From contig NC_083339.1 of assembly GCF_019175385.1 (NCBI RefSeq), forward strand, positions 110,903,601 to 110,967,600: DNA of 64,000 bases, written 5' to 3'. Position numbers and translations under genes: made by a program. The notes under the pieces are model-generated. The model did not search any database and was not told where the DNA came from. It worked only from the letters and a program-made list of their open reading frames with translations. Every line of letters begins with the position of its first letter. The stretch's first letter is position 1. The DNA comes from Lycium barbarum. Its lineage: Eukaryota > Streptophyta > Magnoliopsida > Solanales > Solanaceae. Shown here one piece after another: positions 36,166-49,400 of this stretch.

Positions 36166-37297
36166 TGGTGATAGGGCAGTTAGTGCAAGTGCCCATGATT
36201 TTATTAGCTTGAACCCTCCGAAATTCTATGGGTCAAAGCCGGATGAGGACCCCCAAAGCTTTATTGATGGAATGTTGAGGACACTTAAGTTAATGCATGC
36301 TTCGGACGTTGAATCGGTAGAGTTAGCATCCTATAAATTTTGAGATATTGCGGTTCATTGGTACATGGATTGGATGTCTTCTAGGGGAGTCAATGCACCT
36401 CCCCGGTATGACAAGAATTTGTTGATGCTTTTCTCCGACACTACTCGCCCCCAGAGGTTCGGTGGGCTAGAGCCAATAAGTTCTTGAATATTAAGCAAGG
36501 AAGTATGAGTGACTTAGAGTATAGTCTCCACTTCTATTCTTTGGCTAGGTATGCTCCGGCCATGGTAGCGGATATGGGTGATTGAGTACACCAGTTTGTG
36601 AGTGGCTTAGGGACATATTTGATGGATAAGTGCTTGACTGCTTCAATTCAAGATGGTATGGACATTTCTCGCATTTAAGCCCATGCCCAGAATTTATAAA
36701 AAAAGCCAACAACAGCAAAGAAGTGAGCGTGAGCATGATAGAGGTTATTGCAAGAGGGCTAGATCTTCGGGTCCAACTAGTGAGTTCAGAGGAGGGCAAA
36801 GACAGCAGTTTTCTAGGTATTCAGGACATTCCATGACTAGTGCGCCTCCATGATTTGCGGGCTAGAGATTTGATAGACCTGTTCACTCCAGGCCGAGTCA
36901 TAGTTTTAGAGCTTCAGGTTCTCATTAAAGAGGTGACTCGGACCAGGCAAGACTACCCCTACCACGCTGTTCTCAGTACGAGAAGTTAGATTGGGGCCAG
37001 TGTCCATTTAGCTCAGATGCTTGTTATACCTGCGGTCGGCCAAGCTATATAGCGTGTGATTGCCCCTCGAGAGGAAGTAGAGGTATAGTTCAGGTCACAG
37101 GGTTAGCAACTTGGTCTTCGTCATCCATATGCCCTCCGGGGCGGGGCTCACGGACATCAGTTAGTCGTGGTAGAGATAGAGGAGGAGCACCCAGTGCTAG
37201 TGGTCCTCAGTACCGTATTTATGCACTGCTTGGGCGATAGGATCTTGAGTCCTCCCCTGATGTTGTTACAGATATAATATCGGTATTTTCTCATGAT

Positions 37298-40200
37298 GTG
37301 TATGCATTGATTGATCCAGGCTCCACATTGTCATATGTTTCTCCTTATATTGCTGGTCAATTTAGGGTAAAACCGGAGTCAATCAAACTTTTCGAGGTAT
37401 TGACACCCGTTGGTGATCCGATAATAGCTAGCCGGGTATATAGAAATTGTGTAGTTGTGATTTGTGATCATTGTACTATAGCTGATTTAAATGAGTTGAA
37501 AATGGTGGATTTTTATGTTATCATGAGCATGGATTGGTTGGCTGCTTGCTATGCCAATGTTTATTGTAGAACAAAAATGGTTCGCTTCCAGTTTCCGCGA
37601 GAACTAGCTTTGGAATGGAAGGGAAATACAGCGTCTCCGAGAGGTAGGTTTATTTCCTATCTCAAGGAAAGGAAGATGATCGCTAAAGGTTGTATTTATC
37701 ATTTAGTCCGGGTTCAAGATATAGAAGCCGAATAGCCAACTCTTCAGTTTGTCCATGTAGGGAATGAGTTTTCGGATGTATTCTCGAATGAGCTTCCAGG
37801 CCTTCCCCCAGAGTGAGAGATTGATTTTCTTATTGATGTGCCACTGGATACTAAACCCATATCTATTCCTCCTTATAGGATGGCTCCTACAGAGTTGAAA
37901 AACTGGAAAGAACAATTGAAGGACTTGCTTGAAAAGGTTTTATTAGGCCTAGCTCTTCGCCGTGAGGAGCACCCATGTTGTTTGTAAGGAGGAAATATGG
38001 CTCCCTGCGAATGTGTATTAATTACAGACAACTGAACAAGGTGACGATTAAGAATAAATATCAACTTCCAAGGATTGATGATTTATTTGATCAATTGCAG
38101 GGTGCCAAATGGTTTTCAAAAATAGATTTGAGATCCGAGTATTATCAGGTGAGAGTCAGGGAGGAAGATATTCCTAAGACAGCCTTCAGAACCAGATACA
38201 GACATTTTGAGTTCCAGGTAATGTCGTTTGGAATAACTAATGCACCGGCAGTATTTATGGATTTGATGAACAATGTATTCAGGCCTTTCCTAGACTTGTT
38301 TGTGATTGTATTCATTGACGATATCCTGGTATATTCTCGATCCGAGGCAGAGCATGATCATTTACGTACCGTTCTTAGAGTTCTTCAGGCTCGGGAGCTA
38401 TTTGCAAAATTTTTAGTGTGAGTTTTGGTTGAATTCAGTGACCTTTTTGGGGCATATTATTTCAGCCGATGGTATTTGGGTGGATACCCAGAAGATTGAG
38501 GTTGTGAAGACTTGGCCACGGCCTACAACACCTACGGAGGTTCGTAGTTTTCTGGGTTTGGCAGGTTATTACAGAAGATTTGTGGAAGGTTTTTCTTCTA
38601 TTTCTGCACCATTGACGAAGCTAACTCAGAAGGCAGCTAAATTTCAATAGACGGATGCTTGTGAATGCAGTTTTTAGGATTTAAAGGATATATTAACTTC
38701 GGCCCCAGTCCTGACACTTCCAGAGGGATCGAAAGGCTATGTTGTCTATTGTGATGCTTCAGACATTGGGTTGGGATGTGTGTTGATGCAGCATGGTAAG
38801 ATGATTTCTTATGCTTCAAGGCAATTGCGAAAACATGAGAGAAACTATCCAACCCATGATCTTGAGTTAGCTGCGGTGATTCAAGCATTAAAGATGTGGA
38901 GACATTATCCGTATGGTGTTCATGTTGATATTTATAAGGATCATAAAAGCCTTCCATACATTTTCAAGCAAAAAGAGTTGAATTTATGGCAAAGGCGATG
39001 GTTGGAGTTGTTGAAAGATTATGATATTAACATTCTATATCATCCCAGGAAGGCGAACGTTGTGGCTGATGCTCTTAGCCGTAGATCTATGGGTAGCTTA
39101 TGTGATGTTCAGCCAGAGAAAAGAGAGTTAGCTTGTGAGCTCTAGCAGTTAGCTAGCCTAGGAGTTTGGGTAATGGACTCGGGCGACATGGGAGCTACTA
39201 TTCAGAATTCAACTGTTTCGTCATAGTAGTTGAAGTGAAAGAGCGCCAGTATGAGGATCCCATACTAGTTCGTTACAGAAATATACTTCCTCAGAAGGAA
39301 AATTCATCCTTTGAGATTTCTGGAGATGGAGTTCTTAGATGTCGAGGTAGGTTGTGTGTTCCCGATGTTGCAGGATTACGTCAGTAGATTTTGAAAGAAT
39401 CCCATTGTTCTCCTTATTTTGTTCACCCCGGAGCAACGAAAATGTATCATAATCTTAAATCTATATATTGGTGGAATGGAATGAAGAAGGACATAGTGGA
39501 ATTCGTGGCTCAATGTCCTAACTACCGGCAGGTGAAGATTGAACATCAAAAGCCCGGTGGATTGTTGCAAGCTATGGAAATTCCGACTTAGAAATGCGAA
39601 GTGATTAATATGGACTTCATCGCATGCTTACCTCGTTCTAAGCATAAATATGTTTCTATAAGGGTAATTGTGGATAGACTTACGAAGTCAGCTCATTTTC
39701 TACCAGTCAGAACTACATACGCAACTGAAGATTATGCAAAGCTTTACGTCAAAGAGATAGTACGACTCCATAGTGTCCGAGAATCTATTATTTCCGATAG
39801 AGGGACACAGTTTACAACCAATTTCTGGAAGTCTTTTCAAGAAGGTTTGGGGACTCATGTGAGTCTTAGTACAACATTTCATCTGCAGACTGACGGACAA
39901 GCTGAGCGTACCATCCAGACTCTTGAGGATATGCTACAGCCATGTGTGTTGGATTTTGGAAGTAGTTGGGATGATCACTTTCCGTTTATTGAGTTTTCTT
40001 ATAACAACAGTTATCATTCCAGCATCCAAATGACCCCATATGAGGCTTTATATGGGCACAAGTGTAGATCGCCAATTGGGTGGTTCGAAGTGGAAGAAAC
40101 TAAACTAGTAGGGCCAGACTTGATCCAACGAGCCATAGAAAAATTCAAGCTTATACAGGATTGATTATTAACAGCTCAGAGTCATTATAAATCTTACGCA

Positions 40201-40860
40201 GATAATTGTCGATGAGATTTAGAATTCCAAGTGAAGGATTGGGTATTCTTGAAAGTGTCGCCAATGAAGGGCGTCATGAGGTTTGGTAAGAAGGGCAAGC
40301 TTAGTCCCCGGTACATCGAACCTTATCAGATTGTACGCAAGGTAGGCCGGGTGGCTTACGAATTAGATCTACCCTTGGATTTGGACTCAGTCCATCCGGT
40401 TTTCCATGTATCGATGTTTCGCAAGTGTATTGGAGATCTTTCCAGAATTGTACCGGTAGATGATGTCAAAGTCACCGAGCAATTGTCTTACGAAGAAGTT
40501 CCCATTGCCATTCTAGATAGGCAAGTACGAAGACCTAGAACCAAAGTTGTAGCTTCAGTTAAAGTTTTATTGAGAATCAATAATAGAGAGAAAATGACAT
40601 GGGAAGTTGAGGAAGACATGAAGTTCAGGTATCCATATTTATTTCCACCCCAGATGAGACTCAGGCGGAGACACCATTGCCCTCAGTATGTAATACTTTC
40701 TTTTGATACTTTCTTGGTCGTGTGTGGCCATGGTTGTTGTTGTTGTTGTAGCCCTGTGAGGTGATATATTATGGGTTATCGTGACAGGATGCTAGTGCCA
40801 TATTACAGGGGAAACTCTGGCAAAATTTTTGTAGAATCCCTAAGAATCTAACATTCGATG
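37298..40860 (+). pseudogene. pol of gypsy element 1 (protease, RT, RNase H, integrase, tail)
   Basis: Protease (37298-37735): LIDPGSTLSYVSP, with the active-site DTG changed to DPG. RT (37975-38640): [36 protein letters not shown] and the catalytic FIDDILVYS, followed by a frameshift near 38415. RNase H (38750-39110): [10 protein letters not shown], ending VVADALSRR. Integrase (39391-40164): HPGATKMYHNL with CPNY in place of the second zinc cysteine pair, MDFIACLP and SDRGTQFTTNF. The tail (40231-40764) holds PRYIEPYQIV and a chromodomain-like WEVEEDM...YPYLF. Multiple stops separate the domains. Confidence 0.85.
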
Positions 40861-40873
40861 ACGAATGTTCCTA

Positions 40874-40886
40874 AAGGGGGGAAGAA
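40874..40886 (+). other. Polypurine tract of gypsy element 1
   Basis: aaaggggggaaga-type purine run immediately before the 3' LTR start at 40887; primes plus-strand DNA synthesis in this class. Confidence 0.75.
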
Positions 40887-43021
40887 TGTTACATCTCGGA
40901 AGTTCAAGTTGTTTGCATTATGAGTATACTAACATAAGCCTAAAGTGGACATTAATTCCTTGTGACATTAAGGAGAGTAATTGATAACTTTAAGCGCATA
41001 CCATAACATTTTGAAGTCATGAGTCGGTGGAATTAAGTTTGTTAAAGGAAGTATAATGTGAGTCATGTTTGGGAATATTTCGCAACAATTGAGTTATACC
41101 TTGTTTAGTAATGACTTGAGGAGGAGCTGTAGGTCTCCTTAGATGATTCATGAAGTGTTACACAAGTGCCAAGAAGGTTCCGTAAGGATTGGAAGTCAAA
41201 TGAGTCGAAATGAGCAACTTATCGGATGGGGACACTTTGATGGACCGTAGAACATTTCACAGCCCGTCAAATGGTGGAGCACCTCCGTGAGGACTGCTTG
41301 GCTTGGCATTTTAACGGTGCATTTTGATGGACCGTAGGAATTTTGACGGTCCGTCAAAATGGGCGTCAAATTGCCCGACGGAATTTTAAGTCATGCTTTA
41401 TATATTTCATTTCACCTCATTACTACCCCAAATCATATCCTAGGGCTCTCCAAAACCCTCTCTCCAAGTACATAAACTAATCCAAGCCAAATCCAAGAGA
41501 TTCAAGTGCTAAGGAGCTTGCTAGGGTTTGTGAAACTCAAGATTTCCTTTGGTGTTGATGTTGGAGACTTCACTTTAGTGGAGTAAGTTGATCCAAGACT
41601 TTTTCTTGAGTGATTAAGGTAAGATTTTACATTTTTTACATATGGTTAAGGTTATTTGATTGTTATACCATGTGGTTGAAGGATGAAAAGTGAAAATAGA
41701 GTTCAAGTATGAACTTGAGAATATTGTGAACTATATGTTAACTTGAATTGTAATTGTTGGCATGTTATGGGTATAATCTTGATGTGGGTGATACTAATGA
41801 TGTTGGGGAAGTGTCGTATGTAAGTATATATGGAGTTGTGTTGAAATTATTATTATGAATGATCTTGAAGAGAAGTTTTAGGGATTGAATGGAGCCTAAA
41901 TTGCATGAAGTCTCTTGACTATGATAGTGTTAATAATGTCACTGTTGTTTGGGAGTTGTTTTGGAATTTGGTAGAAGTAGATGAAATAGAGGAAATGCCG
42001 CCAAATTTTTGCTAGCTTACGAGTTATACTAGTTTGAACTTAAGGGTGTCTTTGAAGCCTAATCTTGGTATGAACCCTCTCAACAGTAGATTTCTAGGGC
42101 TTTGGAGGTGAACGTTAAGTAGTTAAGAAGACATAAAGGTATGTAAGGTTAACCCTTCTTTCTTAAGGCATGATCTCATTGTTGTATACCTTCATGTAAA
42201 ATCCATAATGTCTTCTATGATGACTTCATTCCTAGAATCACTAAGCTCATAGTTCTTGATACTCTCATGATGTCATTGATTCCATCATATAGTAGTTGTT
42301 CCTCTAAGGAAATATATAGTAAAAAGGATGATAACGATATTGCTCTTACCTATGTAATTCTGTATGTATAAATATGTAAAGCTATGTACAACACGAGGCC
42401 TATATGGCCGGGTATGATAGCTATTGTGCATACCACTGATCAGTTGGGTATGAATAACACCGACTCCATCGTGCTCGGGTATCCTTCACACCGAGTCCCC
42501 TTGTGGCCGGGTATGTTACACATCTATTCCTATTAAGGCCGGGTATGTTTTATTGATAATGCTAGGTATATATGTATGTATATGAATATGTATGGAAGGT
42601 CTCCTTAGAGAAAGGGATAAGTAAATGTGATGAACACCTCAAGAGGTATAAATGGCTCTTCAATCTCATGTTGTCCTCCATGCTTTTATTATGTTATTGC
42701 TTATGCCTTACATACTCAGTACATTATTCGTACTGACGTCCTTTTGTTTGTGGACGTTGCGTCATGCCCGCAGGTGGACACGGAGACAGACTTGACTCTT
42801 AGGCTGCTTATTCAGAGACTACTTAGAGGAGCTCCATTTGATTCGGAGCTGCAGCTGTTGGTACTATTCTTTTGTGTACATATATGGGCATGGCGGGGTA
42901 CTGTCCCGTCTTTATGATGTTACATACTCTTATAGAGGCTTGTAAATAATTGTGTATAGCTAGATGTCTCTTAGCCTTGTCGGCTCATATTTTGTATATC
43001 ATTTTGATAGCCTTGTCGGCT

Positions 43022-43055
<34 letters not shown>

Positions 43056-43234
43056 GGCATAGTTGTTGATGCGATATAAAAGTGCCTTAGCCTGATGGAA
43101 ATGGTATTATTGATGCATAGAGATTATGAGTAGGCCATGTGGCTCACCTAGTTATGATTGTGGAAGAATGATGAGATGTGCCCGGGTGGGTTAGCTCCGG
43201 GTGCCCGTCATGGCCCTCCGGTTGGGTCGTGACA
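40887..43234 (+). repeat. 3' LTR of gypsy element 1
   Basis: 2,348 bp, tgttacatctcgg to gggtcgtgaca. A cluster of gacggtccgtc-like palindromes (41235-41390) precedes a tatatattt TATA candidate (41398). It contains degraded accgagtcc repeats (42390-42555), hairpins (42716-42736, 42757-42773) and a TG/TA microsatellite (43024-43055). The MULE reading frame resumes at 43235. Confidence 0.87.
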
Positions 43235-44236
43235 CCAATGCAGTGGCATTCTGACAATATTCCATATCTAGATAATATTCAAGGCCGTGCTGATGCCTTT
43301 GTCGTCTCCATAGAGGATGATCAATGTCGTCAAAAAATGAGGAAAGAACCGGTCGATCTTATAAAAGATGATTGCTACCTTGAAAAAGGGATGGTGTTCG
43401 AATCAAAAAAGACATTGCAAAGGGCAGTCAAAATTTATTGTTTCCAGGAAATTAGGGAGTATAGGGTGGATGATTCAACCAAAAAAATATGGAGACTAGT
43501 TTGTAAACGACAGTATCAAGGCTGTCAATTGATGCTTCGGGGAATTTTAAGCCTGATAGTATGTGGGTTATCACAAAATTCCACAAACGTCACACTTGTG
43601 ATATGGGAGAGAATCGAGCAGATCATTTTAATTTAGATACAAATATGATTGCTCAAGTGCTACTTAAAGACGTTTCCGAAACCCTAAGGTAACCTATTCA
43701 ACCTAGTTCATTATAATTCATACTTCAATTAAATTATCATTACTAAGTCTTGTTTGTTTAAACTTGTACAGGATCCCCATCAAAGATTGCATTATTAAGA
43801 TAGTATATCATAAAACAATAAGCAAGAGAAAGGGATATCTTGGGCGTAGGCGTGTGTTTGAGATGATTTATCAAAATTGGGAGGAATCTTTCCAGACGTT
43901 GCTGAGGTATATGGCAGCTCTACTAACATTCAATGCTGGAACTGTTGTAGAGTGGAGGCTTCTGACTGGCAATATTTTCAGCTATGTGTTTTGGGCATTC
44001 AAACCATGTATTGATGGTTTGCTCACTGTCGGCCAGTCATATCCATAGATAGCACGTATGTATATGGTGTATACGACATCAAGCTACTGATTGCAGTAGG
44101 AATGTATGCCAATGGATTGATATTCCCTCTTGCTTTCGCAATTGCTGCTAACGAGAGCAACGAGACATGAGGGATGTTTTTGACACATTTGAAGCAACAT
44201 ATTAGTATAGGCATATGCGTGCTATCTGATCGACAT

Positions 44237-46297
44237 TGTCATGCCCTGAACCAGGGCCTAGGCGTAACACGACACTCTATGTCATACTGCATGTGACCGA
44301 ACAAACCACATGGCTTGATGAATCATCATGAGATGTATCATAAGCGAAATAAGACATGGATGCATAGTGAGCCTTTGTAAACATATTAAGTCCTAATATT
44401 AAATAGAAATACTTGTTTAAATCATGAATGCAGATAATATCATAAATGAGCCAAAATGGTTAATCGACTCTGAAAGTCTGACATAACCTAACTGACTTGT
44501 CTAGTCAATGAAACCTCTAGCATAGTTCTGAACATGAAAACATACTTGCTGGGACAAGGCTCTCAGCATACTTTTAAATGCATATCTTATCATGAAAATA
44601 ACTAAACACTAAATGTCTAAACCCCAAAAGAGATGGGGCTCACCCAAAAGCTGATAAGTGCGAAGTCCTACTAAGTAAATGCGTCGTCTGGTAAATCAGT
44701 ACTTGCATCGTAAAATGCAGGCCCCAAGGCAAAATTAAGGGGACGTCAGCACATTAAATGTACTGGTATGTAATGCAACTGAAAGAAATAACATGGTACA
44801 TGGAATAACATGATAAGAAGCGAAACTGAAACCTAGGACATGAACATGAGCATGAATATATATATATAACATGAGTAAAATATGGTAAATAGGGAGAACA
44901 TTTCATAAACCAACTACATGATATCACCACGTGGGTACGTGGAGTCTGGTACCTCGCCGGACTAGCAGATCCCTAATACCTTGCCAGGGTATAAGGTGTA
45001 ACGTGCCTGATGGATCCATTCAGTGGAAAATTAAGGAATCGTCCGAACTGGACGGAGTGATCCTTATCCTACGGTGGCTACGTAGTTTCAGGCTATCTGA
45101 GCCTTCTCGGTAATTTATGCAACTCCCAAAAATATGAACATGACATAGTTGGCTAAGAAGCCCTTGATTTTCGTGACATAACTTGTAAACATGGTTTCAT
45201 GAAATAACTTGTAGGCATGCTTTGAAATGATATAACATAAACATGGTTCATATCACTTATCTTGTAAAACATGGGTTTGAACAATATATTTACATAATAT
45301 ACTTGCATGAAAACGTGTAAAGCATATGGAATGTTTTCTTGAAAATAACATAATAGTCATAACTTGCATCTCGGAACCCATAGGATGCAAAGCATGGGTT
45401 TTTCATAGATTAGGACAGATTCTCAATAACCATAAGGAATTATCAAGAACTTTAATGAAGAATTACTAACAATTTCAAACATATTATAATCATGGGACAT
45501 GGGCCTAGGGTTATCATGATTATGGTAAAAATACTAGTTTTCGTATAACTTCATAATTTATGGAAGAAAGGCGGGAAGAATAATGATGTTCCCACACGTA
45601 GATAGAAACTCTACATACCTGGTAACACTCCAAACTTATATTAAAAATTTATTCTTGGAAGGAGAATTCTAATCCTTGGCCTTGGATTCCTTTAGGTAGG
45701 TGTTCTTGAAAACCCTATGTTAAGAACATGAAATTCCTACTTAGAATTCATGGGAAATTGATGGAATTCATTTAGGATGGTCTTAAGGATCTTACCTTGA
45801 TGCTTGGAGAAGTTGAGAGGAGGGAACTTTCATGTTTGTGTTTCAGAGGAATCAGACTTATGAAATAAAAAGCTGGATTCCTTTTTTTAATTGTCTCAAT
45901 CACAGCATTGTTACGGACCGTGTTACGGTCTGTACCACCTGTTACGGTCCATAACAAATGTTATGGTCCATAACACTGGACTGTAACGCGTGTCATATTT
46001 CCAGAGAGGGTCTGATTTTTCCGTAACACGTGTTACGGCGACCTGTTACAGGCCGTAACACGTGTTACAGTCCGTAACGATGAACCTTCCTTTGGACCAA
46101 GTTACGAGACGGTGATTTTTCAAGCCTACCCATTACGGTATGAACGACGGTGTGTGGCACAGGTTACGGTCCGTCCCTTGTAGCATAATACTGGGTTTCT
46201 GAACTGAAACATATTTTCGATTCCAACACTCCCCTTCTTGGGTTTCTAACTTCCTGAGTCATGAATATGGTTTAGTACGGATTTACAAGGTGTTACA
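44237..46297 (-). repeat. 3' LTR of gypsy element 2
   Basis: tgtcatgccctg to ggtgttaca. In its U3 (45905-46170) are repeated gttacggtccgtaac words, including an exact 18-bp palindrome at 46021-46038 with a CACGTG core. The hairpin ttgcat/atgcag lies at 44703-44720. Confidence 0.9.
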
Positions 46298-46499
46298 ATA
46301 TCTCCTCCATGGGATCATTCGTCCTCGAATGATGGGTTGTGGTTAAGATGGGACTGAACATGGCTGGAATACACGAACATGAAGGAACCTAACATGAAAC
46401 ATGGGACATGAAATGACGTGATTACATAGGAACATGAATACTGAAGCATGAGACATAAGCGTGAAACATGAGACATGACATGACATGGGCTATGGAAAG

Positions 46500-49400
46500 T
46501 TACCTTGAGAGTTCTCTGCTTGCTCTTCAAACAAAAATGGGTACTTGAATTTCATATTCTCCTCGGCGTCCTATGTAGCTTCCTCAACTTTCTGACTTCT
46601 CCATAACACTTTTACTGAGGCCACTTCCTTAGTTCTCAACTTGCGAACCTAACGATTAAGAATGGCTACGGGGATCTCCTCATAGGTCAAACCATCCTTA
46701 ACTGTTATAGTATCAGCAGGAACAACCAACAACGGGTCTCCTACACACTTCCTCAACATGGACACTTGAAAAACTGGATGTACAGCAGCCAACTCTTGTG
46801 GCAATTCAAATTCATAAGCTACTATACCGACCTTTTACATAATTCTGTAAGGTCCAATATATCTAGGACTAAGTTTCCCTTTCTGCCCAAATCTGATAAC
46901 ACCCTTCATGGGTGAGACTTTAAGGAACGCCCAATCATTAACTTGAAATTCTAAGTCCCTTCGTCTCACATCTGTGTAAGACTTCTGGCGACTCAGAGCC
47001 GTTTTCAAACGCTCTTGAATTAACTTGAATTTCTCCATAGCCTGATAGACCAAATCCGGCCCTAACAATTCTGCTTTACCAATTTCAAATCAACCAATTG
47101 GTGGCCTACACCTTCGCCCATGCAGAGCTTCAAACGATGCCATCCCAATGCTAGCATGATAACTATTATTATAAGAAAACTCAATGAGGGGTAAGTGATC
47201 ATTCCAATTACCTTTAAAATCTAGGACACATGCTCTCAACATATCCTCAAGAGTCTGAATAGTGCGCTCTGCCTGACCATCTGTCTGAGGATGGAAAGCT
47301 GTGCTAAGGTTCACCTTGGTACCCAATCCTTTCTAAAAAGATTTCTAGAAGTTCGCTGTGAACTGAGCACCACGATCTGAAATAATAGACACTGGGGTCC
47401 TATGCAATCTGACAATTTCATTAACATATAACTTGGCATAGTCTTCTGCTGAATCTATGGTCTTGACTAGCAAAAGTGCACCGACTTAGTAAGCCGGTCA
47501 ACAATTACCCAAATAGAGTCATGCCTCCTAGCTGAATGAGGTAGACCTGATACAAAGTCCATATTGATCATTTCCCATTTCCCGACAGGAATATCAATAT
47601 TCTGAACCAAGCCACCAGGCCTCTGGTGTTCGACTTTCACTTGCTGACAATTCAGACATTTAGCTATAAAATCTGCTACATTCTTCTTTATATTATTCCA
47701 CCAATAAAACTCATTAAGATCATGGTACATCTTGGTGGAACCTAGGTGAATGGAATACCTGGAGTTATAAGCTTCTGACATGATTTGCTCTCTGAGCCCA
47801 TCTATATCTGGAATACATAATCTGCCTCGGTACCTCAAGGTACTATCATCTCCCCTTTGTTCAAAAGCTGTCGTCTTATTCTTGTGAATCCTTTCTCTCA
47901 GCTGTATCAAGTAAGGATCGCTAAACTGTTTCTCTTTGACTTCAACGACTAAAAAGGAAAGAGCTCTATTTTGAACAACCACACCACCATCCTCGGAGTC
48001 CAAAAGAAAAAATCCAACACTAGCCAAACGGTGAACTTCCTAGCTCATAACTCTCTTAGCTGCATCAACGTGGGCTAAACTCCCCATGGAATGCCGATAA
48101 GAGCATCAGCTACAACATTCTCTTTCCTCGGATGATAGAGAATATCCAAATCATAATCCTTAAGCAATTCGAGCCATCTTCTCTGCCTAAGATTTAGCTC
48201 CCTTTGCTTGAAGATATACTGCAGGCGTTTAAAATCTGTGAAAATATCAACATGCACTCCATACAAATAATGACGTCATATCTTAAGTGCAAAAACCACG
48301 GCTGCCAACTCTAAATCATGAGTCGGATAGTTCTTTTCATGAGTCTTAAGTTGTCTAGATGCATAAGCAATAACCCTACCAAGCTACATTAAGATACATC
48401 CGAGACCAACTCCCGAAGCATCGCAATAAAACACGAATCCTTCGGTTCCTTTTGATAGCGTCAAAACTAGAGCTGAAGTTAGTCTCTTCTTAAACTCTTC
48501 AAAGCTTCGCTCAGAAGCATCTGACCATTGAAACTTAACCTTTTTCTGAGTCAACTTAGTAAACGGAGCAGAAATAGAGGAAAATCCTTCTACGAAACGT
48601 CTATAATAGCCTGCCAGACCCAAGAAACTCCTTATATCAAAAACTGAGGTAGGTCTAGGCCAACTCCTTACCGCATCAATCTTCTGAGAATCAAATTTAA
48701 CACCTTCACCTGAGATCACTTGGCATAGGAACGCCACTGACTTAAGCCAAAACTCACACTTTGAGAATTTTGCAAAAGGTTTGCGATCTTTAAGAGTTTG
48801 CAACACTATTCTGAGATGTTCTGCATGATCAGCCTCACTATGGAAATACACCAAAATATCATTAATGAAGACAATGACGAATAGATCAAGGTAAGGCTTG
48901 AAGACCCTGTTCATAAGATCCATGAAATCAGCTGGCACATTTGTCAACCCAAATGACATAACAAGAAATTAAAAATGGCCATAACGAGTTCTGAAAGCGG
49001 TCTTTGGAATATCAACTTCCTTAACCTTTAACGGATGGTAGCCTGATCTGAGGTCAATCTTGGAATAACATTGGGCACCCTGAAGTTGGTCGAATAAGTC
49101 ATCTATTCTGGGAAGAGGGTACCTATTCTTAATAGTGACTTTGTTCAATTGGCGGTAGTCAATGCACATGTGTAAGGAAACATCTTTCTTTCGGACAAAT
49201 AAAATTGGCGCACCCCAAGGTGAAACACTGGGCCTAATAAACCCTTATCAAGAAAATCTTTCAACTGGGCTTTTAGCTCTTTTAACTCAGCTGGAGCTAT
49301 TCTGCATGGCGGAATAGATATCGGCTGAGTGTCGGGAAGTAGATCAATTCTAAAGTCAATCTCCCTATCAGGAGAGACTCCGGGAATATCTTCTGGGAAG

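Larger units (their letters stand above)
33361..37297 (+). pseudogene. gag of gypsy element 1, interrupted by a solo LTR
   Basis: The N-terminal part (33361-33660) matches element 2's gag start and ends ...LLT-stop-LVAAQAQ. The solo LTR follows, then gag resumes at 36171 with the capsid region (LNPPKFYGSKPDEDPQSFID), stops near 36343 and frameshifts. A zinc-knuckle-like CYTCGRPSYIACDCPS lies near 37020 with the histidine lost. Gag would form the virus-like particle and bind element RNA; this copy cannot. Confidence 0.75.
31676..43234 (+). mobile_element. Gypsy element 1 (Ty3 type), plus strand, carrying a nested solo LTR
   Basis: Order: 5' LTR (start missing), primer site, gag, protease, reverse transcriptase, RNase H, integrase, chromodomain-like tail, polypurine tract, 3' LTR. 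Domain order protease-RT-RNaseH-integrase defines Ty3/gypsy; the long LTRs and integrase tail suggest a chromovirus such as the Tekay/Del group. It lies inside the MULE transposase between codons for QNP and PMQW. Total 11.56 kb including a 2.5-kb solo LTR in gag. Every gene has stops or frameshifts. Confidence 0.88.

Noticed and set aside
31676..43234. Possible endogenous pararetrovirus
   Set aside because: It has LTRs, an integrase and a Ty3 domain order, and no movement-protein or coat motif, so it is an LTR retrotransposon.
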